From Pseudomonadota bacterium (GTDB lineage: Bacteria > Desulfobacterota > Binatia > Binatales > Binataceae), in the NCBI GenBank assembly GCA_021324855.1, contig JAJPIG010000022.1, forward strand, positions 121,777 through 185,776: a DNA stretch of 64,000 nt, in the 5' to 3' direction. Made by a program: the position numbers and the translations under genes. The notes beneath the pieces are model-generated. The model saw only the letters and a program-made list of their open reading frames with translations. It was not told the DNA's origin and ran no database searches. This document shows, piece after piece, positions 43,427 through 56,221 of the stretch. Each line of letters begins with the position of its first letter. Within the stretch, counting starts at the first letter, position 1.

Positions 43427-45103
43427 TCATAGCGCGTTTGGCGGCTGATATTCGCCGAATACGCGGCGCATCGCGTCCGCGATCTCGCCCAGCGTGGCGC
43501 GCGCGCGGACCGCTTCGATGATCGGCGGCATCAGGTTCGATCCATCGTGCGCCGCGGCCTCGACCTGCCGGAGCGCAGAGGCGGCCGCAGCCGCATCGCG
43601 ATTCGCGCGGACCTGCGCCAGCTTCGCCCGCTGCCGCTCCTCGATCGCCGGATTGACGCGCAGGATTTCCGGCATCGGCTCGGCCGAGCTGGTGAATCGA
43701 TTCACGCCGACGATAATTCGCTCGCCGCTTTCGATCGCGCGCTGGTAGGCATAGGCGGCGTTCTGGATTTCGCGCTGCATGTAGCCCTGCTCGATCGCGG
43801 CGACCGCGCCGCCGAGGTCGTCGATACGCGCCAGGTACTCGAGCGCGCGCCGTTCCAGCTCGTCGGTCAGAGTTTCGAGATAGTAGGAGCCGCCCAACGG
43901 ATCGACGGTGTCGGCGACATCGGACTCGTAGGCGATCACCTGCTGCGTGCGGAGCGCGAGCAGCGCCGATTGCTCGGTCGGCAGCGCGAGCGCTTCATCG
44001 CGGCTGTTGGTGTGCAGCGATTGCGCGCCGCCCAGCACCGCGGCCAAGCCCTGCAACGCGACCCGCACGACATTGTTGTCGATCTGTTGCGCGGTGAGCG
44101 ACGAGCCCGCGGTCTGCGCATGAAACCGCAGCATCATCGAACGTTCGTCCTTTGCGCCGAAGCGATCTTTCATCAAGCGCGCCCAGATGCGCCGCGCGGC
44201 GCGGAATTTTGCGATCTCCTCGAAGAAATTGTTGTGCACGTTGAAGAAGAACGAGAGCCGGCTCGCAAAGCGATCGATCTCGAGGCCGGCCTTGAGCGCG
44301 GCGTCGACGTAGGCAATTCCGTCCGCGATCGTGAAGGCGAGTTCCTGCGCCGCCGTCGAGCCGGCCTCGCGAATGTGATAGCCGGAGATCGAAATCGTGT
44401 TCCAGTTCGGCACCTCGCGCGAGGCGAAACTGAAGATGTCCGTGATGAGGCGCATCGAGCCGCGCGGCGGATAAATGTAGGTGCCGCGCGCAACGTACTC
44501 CTTCAGGATGTCGTTCTGGATCGTGCCGTTGAGCTGCTTCCACGCCACGCCGCGCCGCTCGGCCACCACCAGATAGAGCGCAAGCAGGATCGATGCGGTC
44601 GCGTTGATGGTCATCGAGGTGGAGATGCGCTCCAGCGGCAGCTCCGCGAGCAGCGTCTCCATATCGTCGATCGATCCGATTGAGACGCCGACCCGTCCGA
44701 CCTCGCCGCGCGCCAGCGGATGGTCCGCGTCGCGACCCATCTGCGTCGGCAAATCGAAGGCGACCGAAAGCCCGGTCTGTCCCTGCGCGAAGAGGTAACG
44801 ATAGCGGCGGTTCGATTCCTCCGCGTCACCGAAGCCCGCGTACTGGCGCATCGTCCAGAGCCGCCCGCGATACATCGTCGGCTGGACGCCGCGCGTGAAC
44901 GGAAACTCGCCGGGAAAGCCGAGTTCGGCGAGATAATCTGACCCGTGGCGATCGGTCGGGTCGTACTCCGGCGCGATTTCGATTCCCGACGTGGTCGTGA
45001 ATCGAGGCCGACGCTCGGGATTACGCTTGATCGCGGGCGCGAGGCGCTCGGCGCGCCATCGTTCGCGCGCCTCGGTGAGTTTGCGATCGCCGTCGTCGGA
45101 CAT
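43427..45103 (-). CDS. methylmalonyl-CoA mutase family protein, large (catalytic) subunit
   Basis: [85 protein letters not shown]. No C-terminal B12-binding domain. Confidence 0.93.
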   Translation of the reverse strand: MSDDGDRKLTEARERWRAERLAPAIKRNPERRPRFTTTSGIEIAPEYDPTDRHGSDYLAELGFPGEFPFTRGVQPTMYRGRLWTMRQYAGFGDAEESNRRYRYLFAQGQTGLSVAFDLPTQMGRDADHPLARGEVGRVGVSIGSIDDMETLLAELPLERISTSMTINATASILLALYLVVAERRGVAWKQLNGTIQNDILKEYVARGTYIYPPRGSMRLITDIFSFASREVPNWNTISISGYHIREAGSTAAQELAFTIADGIAYVDAALKAGLEIDRFASRLSFFFNVHNNFFEEIAKFRAARRIWARLMKDRFGAKDERSMMLRFHAQTAGSSLTAQQIDNNVVRVALQGLAAVLGGAQSLHTNSRDEALALPTEQSALLALRTQQVIAYESDVADTVDPLGGSYYLETLTDELERRALEYLARIDDLGGAVAAIEQGYMQREIQNAAYAYQRAIESGERIIVGVNRFTSSAEPMPEILRVNPAIEERQRAKLAQVRANRDAAAAASALRQVEAAAHDGSNLMPPIIEAVRARATLGEIADAMRRVFGEYQPPNAL

Positions 45104-45123
45104 CGATAAACGCCCCGTGGCCG

Positions 45124-45627
45124 CTACTCGATTATGACAAGCAGGTCGTTTTTTTCCACCGTCTGCCCGGCCGCGACCTTGACCTCGATGACGGTGCCCG
45201 CCTTGGGCGCCTTGAGCTCGTTCTCCATCTTCATCGCCTCGACGACCAGCACACCCGCGCCGGCCTCGACCGCGTCCCCCGCCTTGACCATGACGTTAAC
45301 AACCCGTCCGGGCATCATGGCGCGCATCTCGGCGCGTCCGCGCTGACCGGCATGTATCGATGCTCCAGCCGCCGCGCGCCGCGGATCGATAAGCGCGACC
45401 CGTGCGATGCCGGTGCGCGATGCGATTACGATCTCGTCGCCAATGCGTTGCACCTCGAAATCGAACGAGCGCGTTCCGATCAACATCGAAAACGACGCAC
45501 CGCCCACCCGGCGCACATCGATGTCGAAATGATGGTCGCCGACGCGCAGCCGCCAGCCGTTGCCGTCGTTAAGTTGCTCGACGTCGAACTCGTGCTCGAC
45601 GCCGTCGAGAATTGCGACGTAGCGCAT
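45124..45627 (-). CDS. biotin carboxyl carrier protein / biotinyl-lipoyl domain
   Basis: [22 protein letters not shown] biotinylation motif EAMKM. Confidence 0.94.
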   Translation of the reverse strand: MRYVAILDGVEHEFDVEQLNDGNGWRLRVGDHHFDIDVRRVGGASFSMLIGTRSFDFEVQRIGDEIVIASRTGIARVALIDPRRAAAGASIHAGQRGRAEMRAMMPGRVVNVMVKAGDAVEAGAGVLVVEAMKMENELKAPKAGTVIEVKVAAGQTVEKNDLLVIIE

Positions 45628-45630
45628 CGC

Positions 45631-47136
45631 CTAACGCCGCATCAGCTCGAGCCGCGCCGCGGTCTTCCAGGCCGACGCGCGCGCCGGCGGGCGATCGCCG
45701 TCCCGCGCAGTGTCGGCGTGATTACGATGCGCCGCGACCGCGGCCATCAGCGTCGCCGCGAGACGCATCGGATCGGCATCGGTCCGCGCCGCCGGATGAT
45801 ACTCGTTTTCGAGGAACTGATTATCGTAGTCGCCGGCGATGAAGCGCGGATGGTTCATCAGCCATCGATGGAGCTCGATATTCGTGCGCAGCTCGCCGAC
45901 GATCGCGAACTCGTCGAGCGCGCGGCGGGTCCGCGCGATCGCCTCGGCGCGATCGCGCCCCCAGATCGCGAGCTTCGCGATCATCGGATCGTAGTAGATC
46001 GGCACCTCCGCGCCGCTCTGGACGCCGGTATCGACGCGCACTCCCGGGCCGGTCGGGATACGCATCGAGTCGATGCGTCCGGGCGCGGGCGCGAAACCGT
46101 TGACGGGATCCTCGGCATAGATGCGGCATTCGATCGCCGCGCCACGCTGGCTCAAATCGCGCTGCGTAAAGCTCAGCGGCTCGCCTGCCGCGATGCGAAT
46201 CTGCTCCTTCACGAGATCGACGCCCGTCACCAACTCGGTGATCGGATGCTCGACCTGGATGCGCGTGTTCATCTCGAGGAAGTAGAAATTTCGGTCCGCG
46301 TCGACCAGAAACTCGATCGTGCCGGCGTTCACGTAGCCGACCGCCTTCGCCGCCCGTACCGCGACCTCGCCCATCGCTTTGCGCAGCATGGGCGTGATGA
46401 ACGGCGAGGGCGATTCCTCGACGACCTTCTGATGCCGCCGCTGAATCGAGCATTCGCGCTCGAACAGATGGACCGTATGGCCGCGCGTATCCGCGATGAT
46501 TTGGACCTCGACATGATGCGGCTGCCGCAGAAATTTCTCGACATAGAAACGGCTGTCGCCGAACGACGATTTCGCTTCGCCGACCACCGCGCGCAGCGCG
46601 GATGCGATCTCGTCCTCGCGATGGATTTCGCGCATGCCCTTGCCGCCGCCGCCGGCCGACGCCTTGAGCATGATCGGAAAACCGATTTCACGCGCGATCG
46701 CGCGGACCGCGGCTTCGTCCGTCAGCACGTCGGGCGAGCCCGGCACGACCGGCACCCCCGCCGAGGCCATCAACTGCCGCGACGCCACCTTGTCGCCCAT
46801 CGCCTCGATCGCTTCCGGCGGCGGTCCGATGAACACCAGGCCGGCGGCAGCGACCGCGCGCGCGAATCCGGCGTTCTCAGAGAAAAAGCCGTAACCGGGA
46901 TGGATCGCCTCGGCGCCTGTGGCGCGCGCCGCGGCGATAATCTTTTCAATCTGCAGATAGCTCTCGGCGGCGGGCGGCGGCCCGACCGCCACCGCATGAT
47001 CCGCCTCGCGCACGTGCAATGCCGTGCGATCGGCATCGGAAAAAACCGCCGTGGTTTCGATTCCGAGATCGCGGCATGCGCGAATCACGCGCACCGCGAT
47101 TTCACCGCGATTGGCAACCAGGATACGTTTGAACAT
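45631..47136 (-). CDS. biotin carboxylase subunit of acyl-CoA carboxylase
   Basis: MFKRILVANRGEIAVRVIRACRDLGIETTAVFSDADR; HPGYGFFSENAGFA; ASAGGGGKGMREIH. Confidence 0.96.
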   Translation of the reverse strand: MFKRILVANRGEIAVRVIRACRDLGIETTAVFSDADRTALHVREADHAVAVGPPPAAESYLQIEKIIAAARATGAEAIHPGYGFFSENAGFARAVAAAGLVFIGPPPEAIEAMGDKVASRQLMASAGVPVVPGSPDVLTDEAAVRAIAREIGFPIMLKASAGGGGKGMREIHREDEIASALRAVVGEAKSSFGDSRFYVEKFLRQPHHVEVQIIADTRGHTVHLFERECSIQRRHQKVVEESPSPFITPMLRKAMGEVAVRAAKAVGYVNAGTIEFLVDADRNFYFLEMNTRIQVEHPITELVTGVDLVKEQIRIAAGEPLSFTQRDLSQRGAAIECRIYAEDPVNGFAPAPGRIDSMRIPTGPGVRVDTGVQSGAEVPIYYDPMIAKLAIWGRDRAEAIARTRRALDEFAIVGELRTNIELHRWLMNHPRFIAGDYDNQFLENEYHPAARTDADPMRLAATLMAAVAAHRNHADTARDGDRPPARASAWKTAARLELMRR

Positions 47137-47153
47137 CGAGCTTTGCGGCAGCC

Positions 47154-48704
<1,551 letters not shown>

Positions 48705-48796
48705 TCATCATGCGCCCGCATCTAAGGCGGGCGCCTCGTCGGCCAACAGAAATATCGTATGTCATCGGAGGGTGAAAGCTATGCGCCGGGATAGAA

Positions 48797-48827
48797 AAGG
48801 CCCGGCAACCGGAAGTTGCCGGGCCTT
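48797..48827 (-). terminator. intrinsic terminator downstream of the DUF4382-like gene
   Basis: 13-bp perfect inverted repeat AAGGCCCGGCAAC-(5 nt)-GTTGCCGGGCCTT followed by TTCT on the minus strand. Confidence 0.82.
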
Positions 48828-48846
48828 ATTCGCGAAATCGATCAGC

Positions 48847-50367
48847 TCAGTCGCAATTCGTGAAGCTGAGCGTCGGTAGCGCCAGCGGCGACGCGCCCGG
48901 CAGCGAGATTAACTGCGCTGGGCTGCACTCAGGCGTGCTCGTGCCTATCTTATTGGCATTGCTGAGCAGCGAATAATTGGCTGTCCCGGAACCTGACGTG
49001 TAGGACCCGCCGACAGCGCCGGTCACAGGATTGTCGGGCGGCATGAAAAGGTCGAAACAGACGCAATTCGTGCCGACCGGGCAGGTTGAAGGACATCCGC
49101 TGCTGGAAGTGGTCACCGGCTCCGCAGCAGTCCCGCTGTACGGCGGAATCTCCGCCTGATTCAGCCGATTATTGGCCTCGAAGCCTTGGGTACCGAAGAA
49201 ATCAATGTCATCCCCGGAGGCGGCTGTATTTTGAGTCGTCACCTGCGGGCTAACGTTCGGAGACGCCCCGCTGCCTTCAATCACCGGAATCGTGATCCCG
49301 CCGACGCCGTTGTTCGCGGCGACCGTCACTCCGGTTGTAATCGTCGCATCGGCCGGATTTGCGGCGTTAGGCAAACTCTCCGCATCAACCACGATGTCAT
49401 AGTTACCGACCGGCACCGGACAAAAGACAAAATTGCCGCTGCTATCGGTGGTAGCCTCAGCCACGAGTGTATTGGTTGGGACTTGTTCGGTGCTGGGCGT
49501 GGGCGTGCCATCCGTCACGTTCTGGCTCGCTTCGGTCTCAAGCCAGACATTGGCATTCGGAACTGCCACTTGGCCGGGGGTGACCGTCGTCCTGGCACCG
49601 GTATCTGTGCCGACGACGACCTGTCCAGAGATGACCGGGTTCAGCGCGATTTCGCCGCTATGCAGCGTCGGTTTCAGCGAGTAGCTGGTGTTGCCACCGC
49701 CCCCTTTCTTCTTTCCTTTGCCGTTGCCATTCCCGCCGTGGACCACGAGCTCGCGGCACGCATCGATGTCGATATCGAGATCGACGCTCTGACCGTCGGC
49801 GATCTTTAGTCCACCGTGGCCAACCTGGCCGGGCGGAATCTTGAGTCCGGTTTTGCTGCCGCTCGGGATGGTCAACGGCGCAAGCTGCCCGCCAGCATCG
49901 ACGCAGTTGTAGACCGTGTCGCCGAGGGACGCGCACGCGTTCTCATTCGCCGGAATCACCGGCCCGGGTGTGCCGTTATCGACCGTGATTAATCGGAGCT
50001 GCTCATACTTGCCGGGCAGCAAGCCGGTACCGCCGAGACCGACGATCGGGCAGTCAGCGCTACCGATGGGCTCGGTCGACTCGTCGCTGGCGAACATCAG
50101 ATCGAATTGGGCCGGCGTCGGGGTGCCGATCAGCGACTGGAAGCCGCCGCCATTGCCGTTGCGATGCGCCCTCACGTCGGAAATCGTCACATAAACATGA
50201 TCGACGTTGCTGGCCTTGCACGCCGGGCCGTGGGCGCTGCGATTACTGAGATGGACTGCGACCTTGCCAGATGCGGCGAACGCCGTGCCCGCAGCGACCT
50301 GAGCGCAAACCAGCGCGCCTCCGACGAGCGCGCTCTGAAAAAGGCCTCGTCCTAAATTTAACCTCAT
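48847..50367 (-). CDS. exported DUF4382-like / carboxypeptidase-regulatory-like protein
   Basis: KVAVHLSNRSAHGPACKASNVDHVYVTISDVRAHRNG...; SSGNFVFCPVPVGNYDIVVDAESLP beta-sandwich; preferred start MRLNLGRGLFQ. Confidence 0.7.
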   Translation of the reverse strand: MRLNLGRGLFQSALVGGALVCAQVAAGTAFAASGKVAVHLSNRSAHGPACKASNVDHVYVTISDVRAHRNGNGGGFQSLIGTPTPAQFDLMFASDESTEPIGSADCPIVGLGGTGLLPGKYEQLRLITVDNGTPGPVIPANENACASLGDTVYNCVDAGGQLAPLTIPSGSKTGLKIPPGQVGHGGLKIADGQSVDLDIDIDACRELVVHGGNGNGKGKKKGGGGNTSYSLKPTLHSGEIALNPVISGQVVVGTDTGARTTVTPGQVAVPNANVWLETEASQNVTDGTPTPSTEQVPTNTLVAEATTDSSGNFVFCPVPVGNYDIVVDAESLPNAANPADATITTGVTVAANNGVGGITIPVIEGSGASPNVSPQVTTQNTAASGDDIDFFGTQGFEANNRLNQAEIPPYSGTAAEPVTTSSSGCPSTCPVGTNCVCFDLFMPPDNPVTGAVGGSYTSGSGTANYSLLSNANKIGTSTPECSPAQLISLPGASPLALPTLSFTNCD

Positions 50368-50642
50368 TGAATACACCGCCTTTTTGGGTCTCGATTTTGT
50401 CCGGATCTTCAGTGCAAATTCGATGCTAGGACCAAAACCTGGAGAGCTTGGCTTATTATAGATAATATCGACCGTAATCAATCAAGACCCAAGCAAATTC
50501 AGGAAGGTCGTAGATGAGCGGTAGCAAGCCCTACTGACAGCGTCGGCTGCGACGGGTTTTGCTGATACGGACGATGCATGATCGCAGCATCGATGCGAAA
50601 CGGCGACGATCGCGACGGGAAATCGAATCGACGAACAGCCGG

Positions 50643-51164
50643 CTAATCCTTCGCCTCCGGCGTGAAACCCGCAAAGCGCATCCAGTCGCCGGTTGCGATG
50701 CCGTGGCGCCTGCAGAAGCCGCCGTTCACCTCCAGCACGTATTGCGCGGGCTTGCCCGGCCCGACGGTCTTTTCCGAGTACGGCTTCGCCTGCGCAACGA
50801 TCCCGACGATACGGCCGTTTTGGTCGGCGAAAATCATGTCGAGCGGAATCTCCGTATTCTTCATCCAGAAGTAGACCACGCTCGGCGCGCGGAACACGAA
50901 GATCATCCCGGCATCCTCGTCCAGATGCGCGCGGAACATCAGGCCGCGCTCGCGGCTCGCTTCGTTATCAGCGATCTCGACGCGCACGCTCGCGCGCTTG
51001 ACGCCATCGGTCCCGAAAATCGCGACGTGTGGCGACGCATCCGAAGCGGCTCGTGCGCCGCCCGTCAATAGGATTGCGAACAGCATCGCGACGGTAACGA
51101 TCACCGCGCGATACGGTGATCGATCAGGTTGTGGGGATGCTTTGCGAAGTCGCTTCCAGTTCAC
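50643..51164 (-). CDS. DUF192 family exported protein
   Basis: EIADNEASRERGLMFRAHLDEDAGMIFVFRAPSVVYFWMKNTEIPLDMIFADQNGRIVGI. Confidence 0.92.
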   Translation of the reverse strand: MNWKRLRKASPQPDRSPYRAVIVTVAMLFAILLTGGARAASDASPHVAIFGTDGVKRASVRVEIADNEASRERGLMFRAHLDEDAGMIFVFRAPSVVYFWMKNTEIPLDMIFADQNGRIVGIVAQAKPYSEKTVGPGKPAQYVLEVNGGFCRRHGIATGDWMRFAGFTPEAKD

Positions 51165-52440
51165 GTCCAGCCGTCTCCGGAAAAAAGCCGTAGATGATGA
51201 TCGGCGCCATCATGCCGAAAGCTGTCAGCCAACAGATCGAACTCCAATGCGAAGCAAGTATGCCGTACAGGATCGCCTCCAGCATCAGGCCGCTCGCGCC
51301 GCCGAGCGTGCTGGCCACGGTCAAGGCACTGCCGGCCGACGCGCGATACGAAGTCGGAAAAAGTTCGGTCGCGTAAGCGTTGATGATCGTCACCGCGGCG
51401 CTGTCGAAGAACAGCCGCAACACCCAGGCCGGGATAACGGAATTCGTGCCCGTCGCGTACATCCAGATCGTGAACAGCGGGCCCAGGAGCGTAAACAGTG
51501 CTCCCATCGTACGGCGCCCAAAGCGATCGCTCAGGCGTCCGGCGAAGATATTGCCGATGATTCCGACTGCCCCGCCGAAGAAGACCATCGATGAGACCTG
51601 CCCTGGAGTCCACCGATGCGCCTCCTGCAGGTATTTCGCGAACAGGTAGCTGCCCGGATTGTTGCTCACCGAATAGAGAAACCCGGTCCCGACCAGCATC
51701 GCAAGGCGCCGCCGCGAGTACCGGAACAGGTCGGCCACCGGTTCGATTAGACGGATGCGGCGGACTTCCTTCAGATGGTCACGCTCGAAGCGTCGACTTT
51801 CGGGCAGCAAGCGGCGCAGCGGCGCGATCAATAGAAGCGGCAGCAGCGAAAGTGTGTAGAGTCCACGCCACCCGTAAGGAATCGAATGGATAAACGCGAA
51901 GGCGATCGCGGCCAGGCCGTAGCCTGACGCGACCAGCGCGCCGAGCAGGCCGATCATCCAACCACGGACGCCGGCCCGCACCTCTTCGGCGAGAATCACC
52001 AGAGCGACCACACCTTCCGCGCCGGTGAACGCGCGCGCCATGAACTGCGCGGCGACGAAGCTTTTGGGACCCGGCGCGACCGCGCTCAGGCCGGTAAAGA
52101 GCGTGTAGCCGAAAATCGTGTAGAGCAGCAGGCGGCGACGTCCGACCGCGTCAGCCATCGGCGCGATCGCGAGCGACAGCAGATGGCCCAGGCGCACGAC
52201 CGAGAGTATCGCGCCGAGATTGGCATCGGCGATTTCCAGCCCGCGCTGAATCTGCCGGAGCGCAAGGCTCAGCAGCGCGACGTCGTAATTGTCGAAAAAT
52301 CCGGCCGTCGCCGCGATCCCGAAGACGCGCCATTCGCGCCGCGTGAGCGGCGGGAAAAGTCCAAGGAACGATCCGCGCACCACCGGGGCGGGCCTATCGT
52401 GCAAAGCGCCTTCGGCCGCGCTTTCAGGTTCGGTTTTCAC
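51124..52440 (-). CDS. MFS transporter
   Basis: FDNYDVALLSLALRQIQRGLEIADANLG...; GRLSDRFGRRTMG; 12-TM pattern. Confidence 0.92.
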   Translation of the reverse strand: MKTEPESAAEGALHDRPAPVVRGSFLGLFPPLTRREWRVFGIAATAGFFDNYDVALLSLALRQIQRGLEIADANLGAILSVVRLGHLLSLAIAPMADAVGRRRLLLYTIFGYTLFTGLSAVAPGPKSFVAAQFMARAFTGAEGVVALVILAEEVRAGVRGWMIGLLGALVASGYGLAAIAFAFIHSIPYGWRGLYTLSLLPLLLIAPLRRLLPESRRFERDHLKEVRRIRLIEPVADLFRYSRRRLAMLVGTGFLYSVSNNPGSYLFAKYLQEAHRWTPGQVSSMVFFGGAVGIIGNIFAGRLSDRFGRRTMGALFTLLGPLFTIWMYATGTNSVIPAWVLRLFFDSAAVTIINAYATELFPTSYRASAGSALTVASTLGGASGLMLEAILYGILASHWSSICWLTAFGMMAPIIIYGFFPETAGRELEATSQSIPTT

Positions 52441-52455
52441 GGCGCACGATGAGGG

Positions 52456-53661
52456 TCAGCCGATGTCCATCGGAAGTTCGGCGAGGCCGCGCAGGAAGTA
52501 AGAGCCTTTGTATGCGAGCGGCGCGCCGGGCGCGGCGAGCCTGAGACGCGGAAAACGCTCGAGCGCGGCGCCGATCGCGATCGAGCCCTCAAGGCGCGCG
52601 AGCGATGCACCGATACAGAAATGGATCCCCGCGCCGAAGGCCAGATGCTCGTTTGGCGAGCGGCTGATATCGAAGCGATCGGGCTCGGGGAATTGCGCCG
52701 GATCGCGATTCGCTGCGGCCAGCACGACGAATGCCATGCTGCCCGCCGGCACCGCAACGCCCGCAACCTCGGCGGGCGCGTTGGTAAAGCGCACGGCGCA
52801 TTGCGCGGGCGCATCGTAACGCAGCATCTCCTCAATCGCCGATCCCATCAACTCGGGCCGCGCCCGCAGCCGCGCAAGTTGCTCCGGATGCTCCGCGAGC
52901 GCGCGCATCCCGTTGCCGATCAGATTGGTGGTGGTCTCGTTGCCCGCGAGCAACAGCACCACGATGAACGCCATCAGCTCGGCCTCGCTCAGCTTGTCGC
53001 CCGCATCGCGGGCCGCGATCAGGATGCTCACCAGGTCGTCGCCGGGATGTTTACGGCGACGTTCGACTTCGGCCTGAAAGTACTCGACGATCGCGCCGAG
53101 CGCGTCGCGCACCGCGGCCGGAAACGGCTCGGGCGGCAGCGTATTGTCGCCGTCAATCACGATATCGGACCAGGTCTTGAACTTCTCATAATCTTGGGGC
53201 GGCACGCCGAGCATCTCGGCGATCACCATCACGGGCAGCGGATTGGCGAGATCGGCCATCACCTCGAAGCGACCGCGCCGCCCGGCGTCATCGAGCAGGC
53301 GGCCGGCGATCGCGCGGATGCGCGGCTCGAGATCGCGGATTCGTCGGGCGGTGAACGCAGGCGCCACCAGGCGGCGCAGCCGCGAATGCACGGGCGGATC
53401 GGAGAACAACACGGTCGGAGTATCGCCGAATACGTCGCGGCGTCGCTGGAAAAGCGGCGTGCGCGGCTGAACACTGGAGAACTGTTGATGGTCGCGAAGG
53501 ACGGCGGTCACGTCGGCATAACGCGCGACCAGCACCATAGGCATCAGGCCGTCGATCATGCGCGGCGGTCCGGTGAGCAGCGCGCGATAGTGCGGATAGG
53601 GGTTGGCGCGGAACGATTCGTCCCAGGGGTTGAAGTAGACTTCATTCGTCCCCTCGCCCAT
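52456..53661 (-). CDS. cytochrome P450
   Basis: LLLAGNETTTNLIGN I-helix; EEMLRYDAP ExxR; HLAFGAGIHFCIGASLARLE heme-binding loop. Confidence 0.96.
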   Translation of the reverse strand: MGEGTNEVYFNPWDESFRANPYPHYRALLTGPPRMIDGLMPMVLVARYADVTAVLRDHQQFSSVQPRTPLFQRRRDVFGDTPTVLFSDPPVHSRLRRLVAPAFTARRIRDLEPRIRAIAGRLLDDAGRRGRFEVMADLANPLPVMVIAEMLGVPPQDYEKFKTWSDIVIDGDNTLPPEPFPAAVRDALGAIVEYFQAEVERRRKHPGDDLVSILIAARDAGDKLSEAELMAFIVVLLLAGNETTTNLIGNGMRALAEHPEQLARLRARPELMGSAIEEMLRYDAPAQCAVRFTNAPAEVAGVAVPAGSMAFVVLAAANRDPAQFPEPDRFDISRSPNEHLAFGAGIHFCIGASLARLEGSIAIGAALERFPRLRLAAPGAPLAYKGSYFLRGLAELPMDIG

Positions 53662-53687
53662 CGGGGAACTCCGCGCCTTGCCGCGCT

Positions 53688-54488
53688 TCAGCGGCCGGCG
53701 AACCTGGGCGGCCGGCGTTCGAGAAAGGCGCGCACGCCTTCCTGGTAATCCTCGCTTTCGTAGCAGCGCGTGATCATGTCGAGAACCGTCTGAAGATCGC
53801 GTTCGGCGGGATCGCGCAATGCCTCGCGGAGCGTAACCTTGGCCGCGGCCAGCGTGAGCGGCGCGTTATCGGCCATCTTGAGCGCATAGTCGCGGACGAA
53901 TTTTTCGAGCTCCTCGGGCTCCAGCAGCTTGTTGATGAGTCCCATGTGCAGAGCCTCTTCGGCATCGAAGAGCCGCGCGGAAAACAGGATGTCGCGCGTG
54001 TTGGCAGGACCGACCACCTGGCTGAGCGCCATCACGCCGTCGATCGGATAGGCGAGCCCAAGGCGTCCCGCTGGCACGCCGAAGCGCGTCCCCCTGGCGG
54101 CAAAGCGGATGTCGCAGGCGAGAGCCACCTGGACGCCGCCGCCGATGCAGAGCCCGGAGATCATCGCGAGCACGGGCTTGCGGCAATTCGTGAGCGTCGC
54201 GAGCGAATGATCAACCTGCGCGCGATAGGCCCCGGCCTGCTTCGCATCGGCGCGCTGGCTCGGGAACTCCGAGATGTCCGCGCCGGAGATAAAGGCCTTG
54301 GGCGTCGAACCGCGCAGGATGACGACGCGCACGCGATCGTCGGCATCGAGCTCGGCGATTCCGGCGCCGATCCTACGCCAGGTGTCGAGATTGAGAGCAT
54401 TGCGGACCTGAGGTCGGTTGAAGGTCAGCCATCCGAGAGGAGGCTCGGCCTCAACAAGGAGTGGTAAATTCGCTGCCTGATCGCTCAC
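53688..54488 (-). CDS. enoyl-CoA hydratase/isomerase family protein
   Basis: LTFNRPQVRNALNLDTW; LRGSTPKAFISGADISEF; AMISGLCIGGGVQVALACDIRFAA. Confidence 0.95.
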   Translation of the reverse strand: MSDQAANLPLLVEAEPPLGWLTFNRPQVRNALNLDTWRRIGAGIAELDADDRVRVVILRGSTPKAFISGADISEFPSQRADAKQAGAYRAQVDHSLATLTNCRKPVLAMISGLCIGGGVQVALACDIRFAARGTRFGVPAGRLGLAYPIDGVMALSQVVGPANTRDILFSARLFDAEEALHMGLINKLLEPEELEKFVRDYALKMADNAPLTLAAAKVTLREALRDPAERDLQTVLDMITRCYESEDYQEGVRAFLERRPPRFAGR

Positions 54489-54624
54489 GGGTTAACCTTT
54501 CGCTTTTTTTTCGCCACGCATAAGCACCATGGAAACCTTCTGGGAGTATCCAGCATATTTGCCGACCCAGCGTAATAGCCAGCATCGACAGCGCGATGAT
54601 CCGGGTTGCGGAGAATCGCGCGGC

Positions 54625-55683
54625 TCAATGATAGGTGCGCTGCGGATCGACAATCATCGCGGGATCAACGAGACGCCCGCGATCGACGACGACTTCGCCA
54701 TCGAGCTCGATGGTGCAATCGCACATCGGCATATCGATATGGCCGCGCGTCTTGCGCTTCGGACTCGGCCCGGTCGAGAAGAGGAAGCTGCCGGGGAAGC
54801 TGCGCATCGAGGCCTGGAGGTTCTCCATGCTGTTTTCGTAGCGCACGATGTCATCCCAGCGCGCCTTCGGATTGAGGCCCCACCCGAGGTGTGAGATGGC
54901 GTAAGGGTCGAGGTCCTCTTCCGACTTGCGGCAACTCTCGAGCCAGTACTGGAAGATTTTGGCGTCGGCGCCGCCCGAGATGCGGCGGACGTAACCCTCG
55001 CTCACCTCGAGATCGATCGTGCTCTGGACCATCCGCGCGTAGGGCAGAATCCACGCATCGCCGGGCTTTACGACGACGCGGCCGTTGGCAGAGCCATCGA
55101 CCGGAAACATTGCGACCATCCCCTGTCCCCATTGATCCATTTGACGCGGTTCATCGACGGCGCCGTAGTGCACGACGATGCCCGCATCGACGTCGCGCGT
55201 CCAGGAGAAATCAGTGCCGGCCTCGCTGGTCACGCGGACTCTTTGCGTGCGCGCGAGGCGATCGCGCGCGGCGAGTACCGCTCGCTTCAGTTCGGGAGTG
55301 CTCTGCAGGCGCGCGAGCATGTCGGCGGTGTCGAGCAGGTTGAGAATCCGTCCGCCCGCCTCCCGCACCGATTCCTCCCATCCGGAGAAGAAGCCGGCGA
55401 AAAAGGTGATCACGAGATCGACGTGCTTGAATGCTTCGATCAGGGCGCGCGCGTTGAGCGGATTGGAGCCCATGTACTCTTCATTGGGACCTTCGCCGAC
55501 GCGGATTTCGAAGGCGGGATTTCCGATCTCGGCGGCGGCCGCGATTCCGGCTGCAACGATCCCGCGATCGGAGTTCTGATCGGTAAGGAAAGCGATCGTC
55601 TCGCCGGGCTTCACCGCGCAGAGTTCATACTGCCTGCGGAAGATCGCCGTCAGCCGCTCCGGATTCACCATATTTTTGAACAT
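54625..55683 (-). CDS. M29/NicX-like (2,5-dihydroxypyridine 5,6-dioxygenase-like) family protein
   Basis: LCAVKPGETIAFLTDQN...; VTSEAGTDFSWTRD; DGSANGRVVVKPGDAWILPYARMVQSTIDLEVSEGYV. Confidence 0.65.
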   Translation of the reverse strand: MFKNMVNPERLTAIFRRQYELCAVKPGETIAFLTDQNSDRGIVAAGIAAAAEIGNPAFEIRVGEGPNEEYMGSNPLNARALIEAFKHVDLVITFFAGFFSGWEESVREAGGRILNLLDTADMLARLQSTPELKRAVLAARDRLARTQRVRVTSEAGTDFSWTRDVDAGIVVHYGAVDEPRQMDQWGQGMVAMFPVDGSANGRVVVKPGDAWILPYARMVQSTIDLEVSEGYVRRISGGADAKIFQYWLESCRKSEEDLDPYAISHLGWGLNPKARWDDIVRYENSMENLQASMRSFPGSFLFSTGPSPKRKTRGHIDMPMCDCTIELDGEVVVDRGRLVDPAMIVDPQRTYH

Positions 55684-55827
55684 GATGATGCGCTCCTTCT
55701 CGCCGCATGCTCGCACCAACGCCCGTACGAATGCAAAGTGCGAGGGCCCGGCGCAACTTGCCCGGCGCGCATGGCGGTACTAACGTGCACAGCAGATTCT
55801 TCGCGCAAGCGCAAAGGAGCCATCGCG

Positions 55828-56208
55828 ATGCCGATCGTGAACAACAGCGCACAGCCGATGTACGACCTCCCCGGCCTCAAGCATCAGACCTTCGCCGGCC
55901 CCCAGCATGGGATGAAGACCCTCGAGGTCTGGGGCCAGACCATCACGCCCGGCAGCGCGACGCCGGTCCACCGGCACAAGTGCGAAGAGGCGATCGTGGT
56001 GCTTGAGGGATCGGGCACCTGCATCATTGAAGGCGAGGAGATGCGCTTCGGGCCGAACTCGACGCTGGTGATTCCGTCCGATGCGGTCCATCAGATCATC
56101 AACAGCGGCGACACCAACCTGGTGATCATCGCGGCACTCGGGATGGCGCCCGTGCAAGTGCGACACGGCGGCGGCGAGGCGATGGACCTGCCGTGGCAGC
56201 AGGCCTGA
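55828..56208 (+). CDS. cupin domain-containing protein
   Basis: LEVWGQTITPGSATPVHRHKCEEAIVVLEGSGTCIIEGEEMRFGPNSTLVIPSDAVHQIINSGDTNL; start ATG 55828. Confidence 0.92.
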   Translation: MPIVNNSAQPMYDLPGLKHQTFAGPQHGMKTLEVWGQTITPGSATPVHRHKCEEAIVVLEGSGTCIIEGEEMRFGPNSTLVIPSDAVHQIINSGDTNLVIIAALGMAPVQVRHGGGEAMDLPWQQA

Positions 56209-56221
56209 TCGCCCGCGGCGC

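Noticed and set aside
43547-44683. 378-aa plus-strand ORF
   Set aside because: Antisense to the mutase gene, which has strong family motifs on the other strand.
52621-53748. 375-aa plus-strand ORF
   Set aside because: Antisense to the P450 gene; no recognisable domain.
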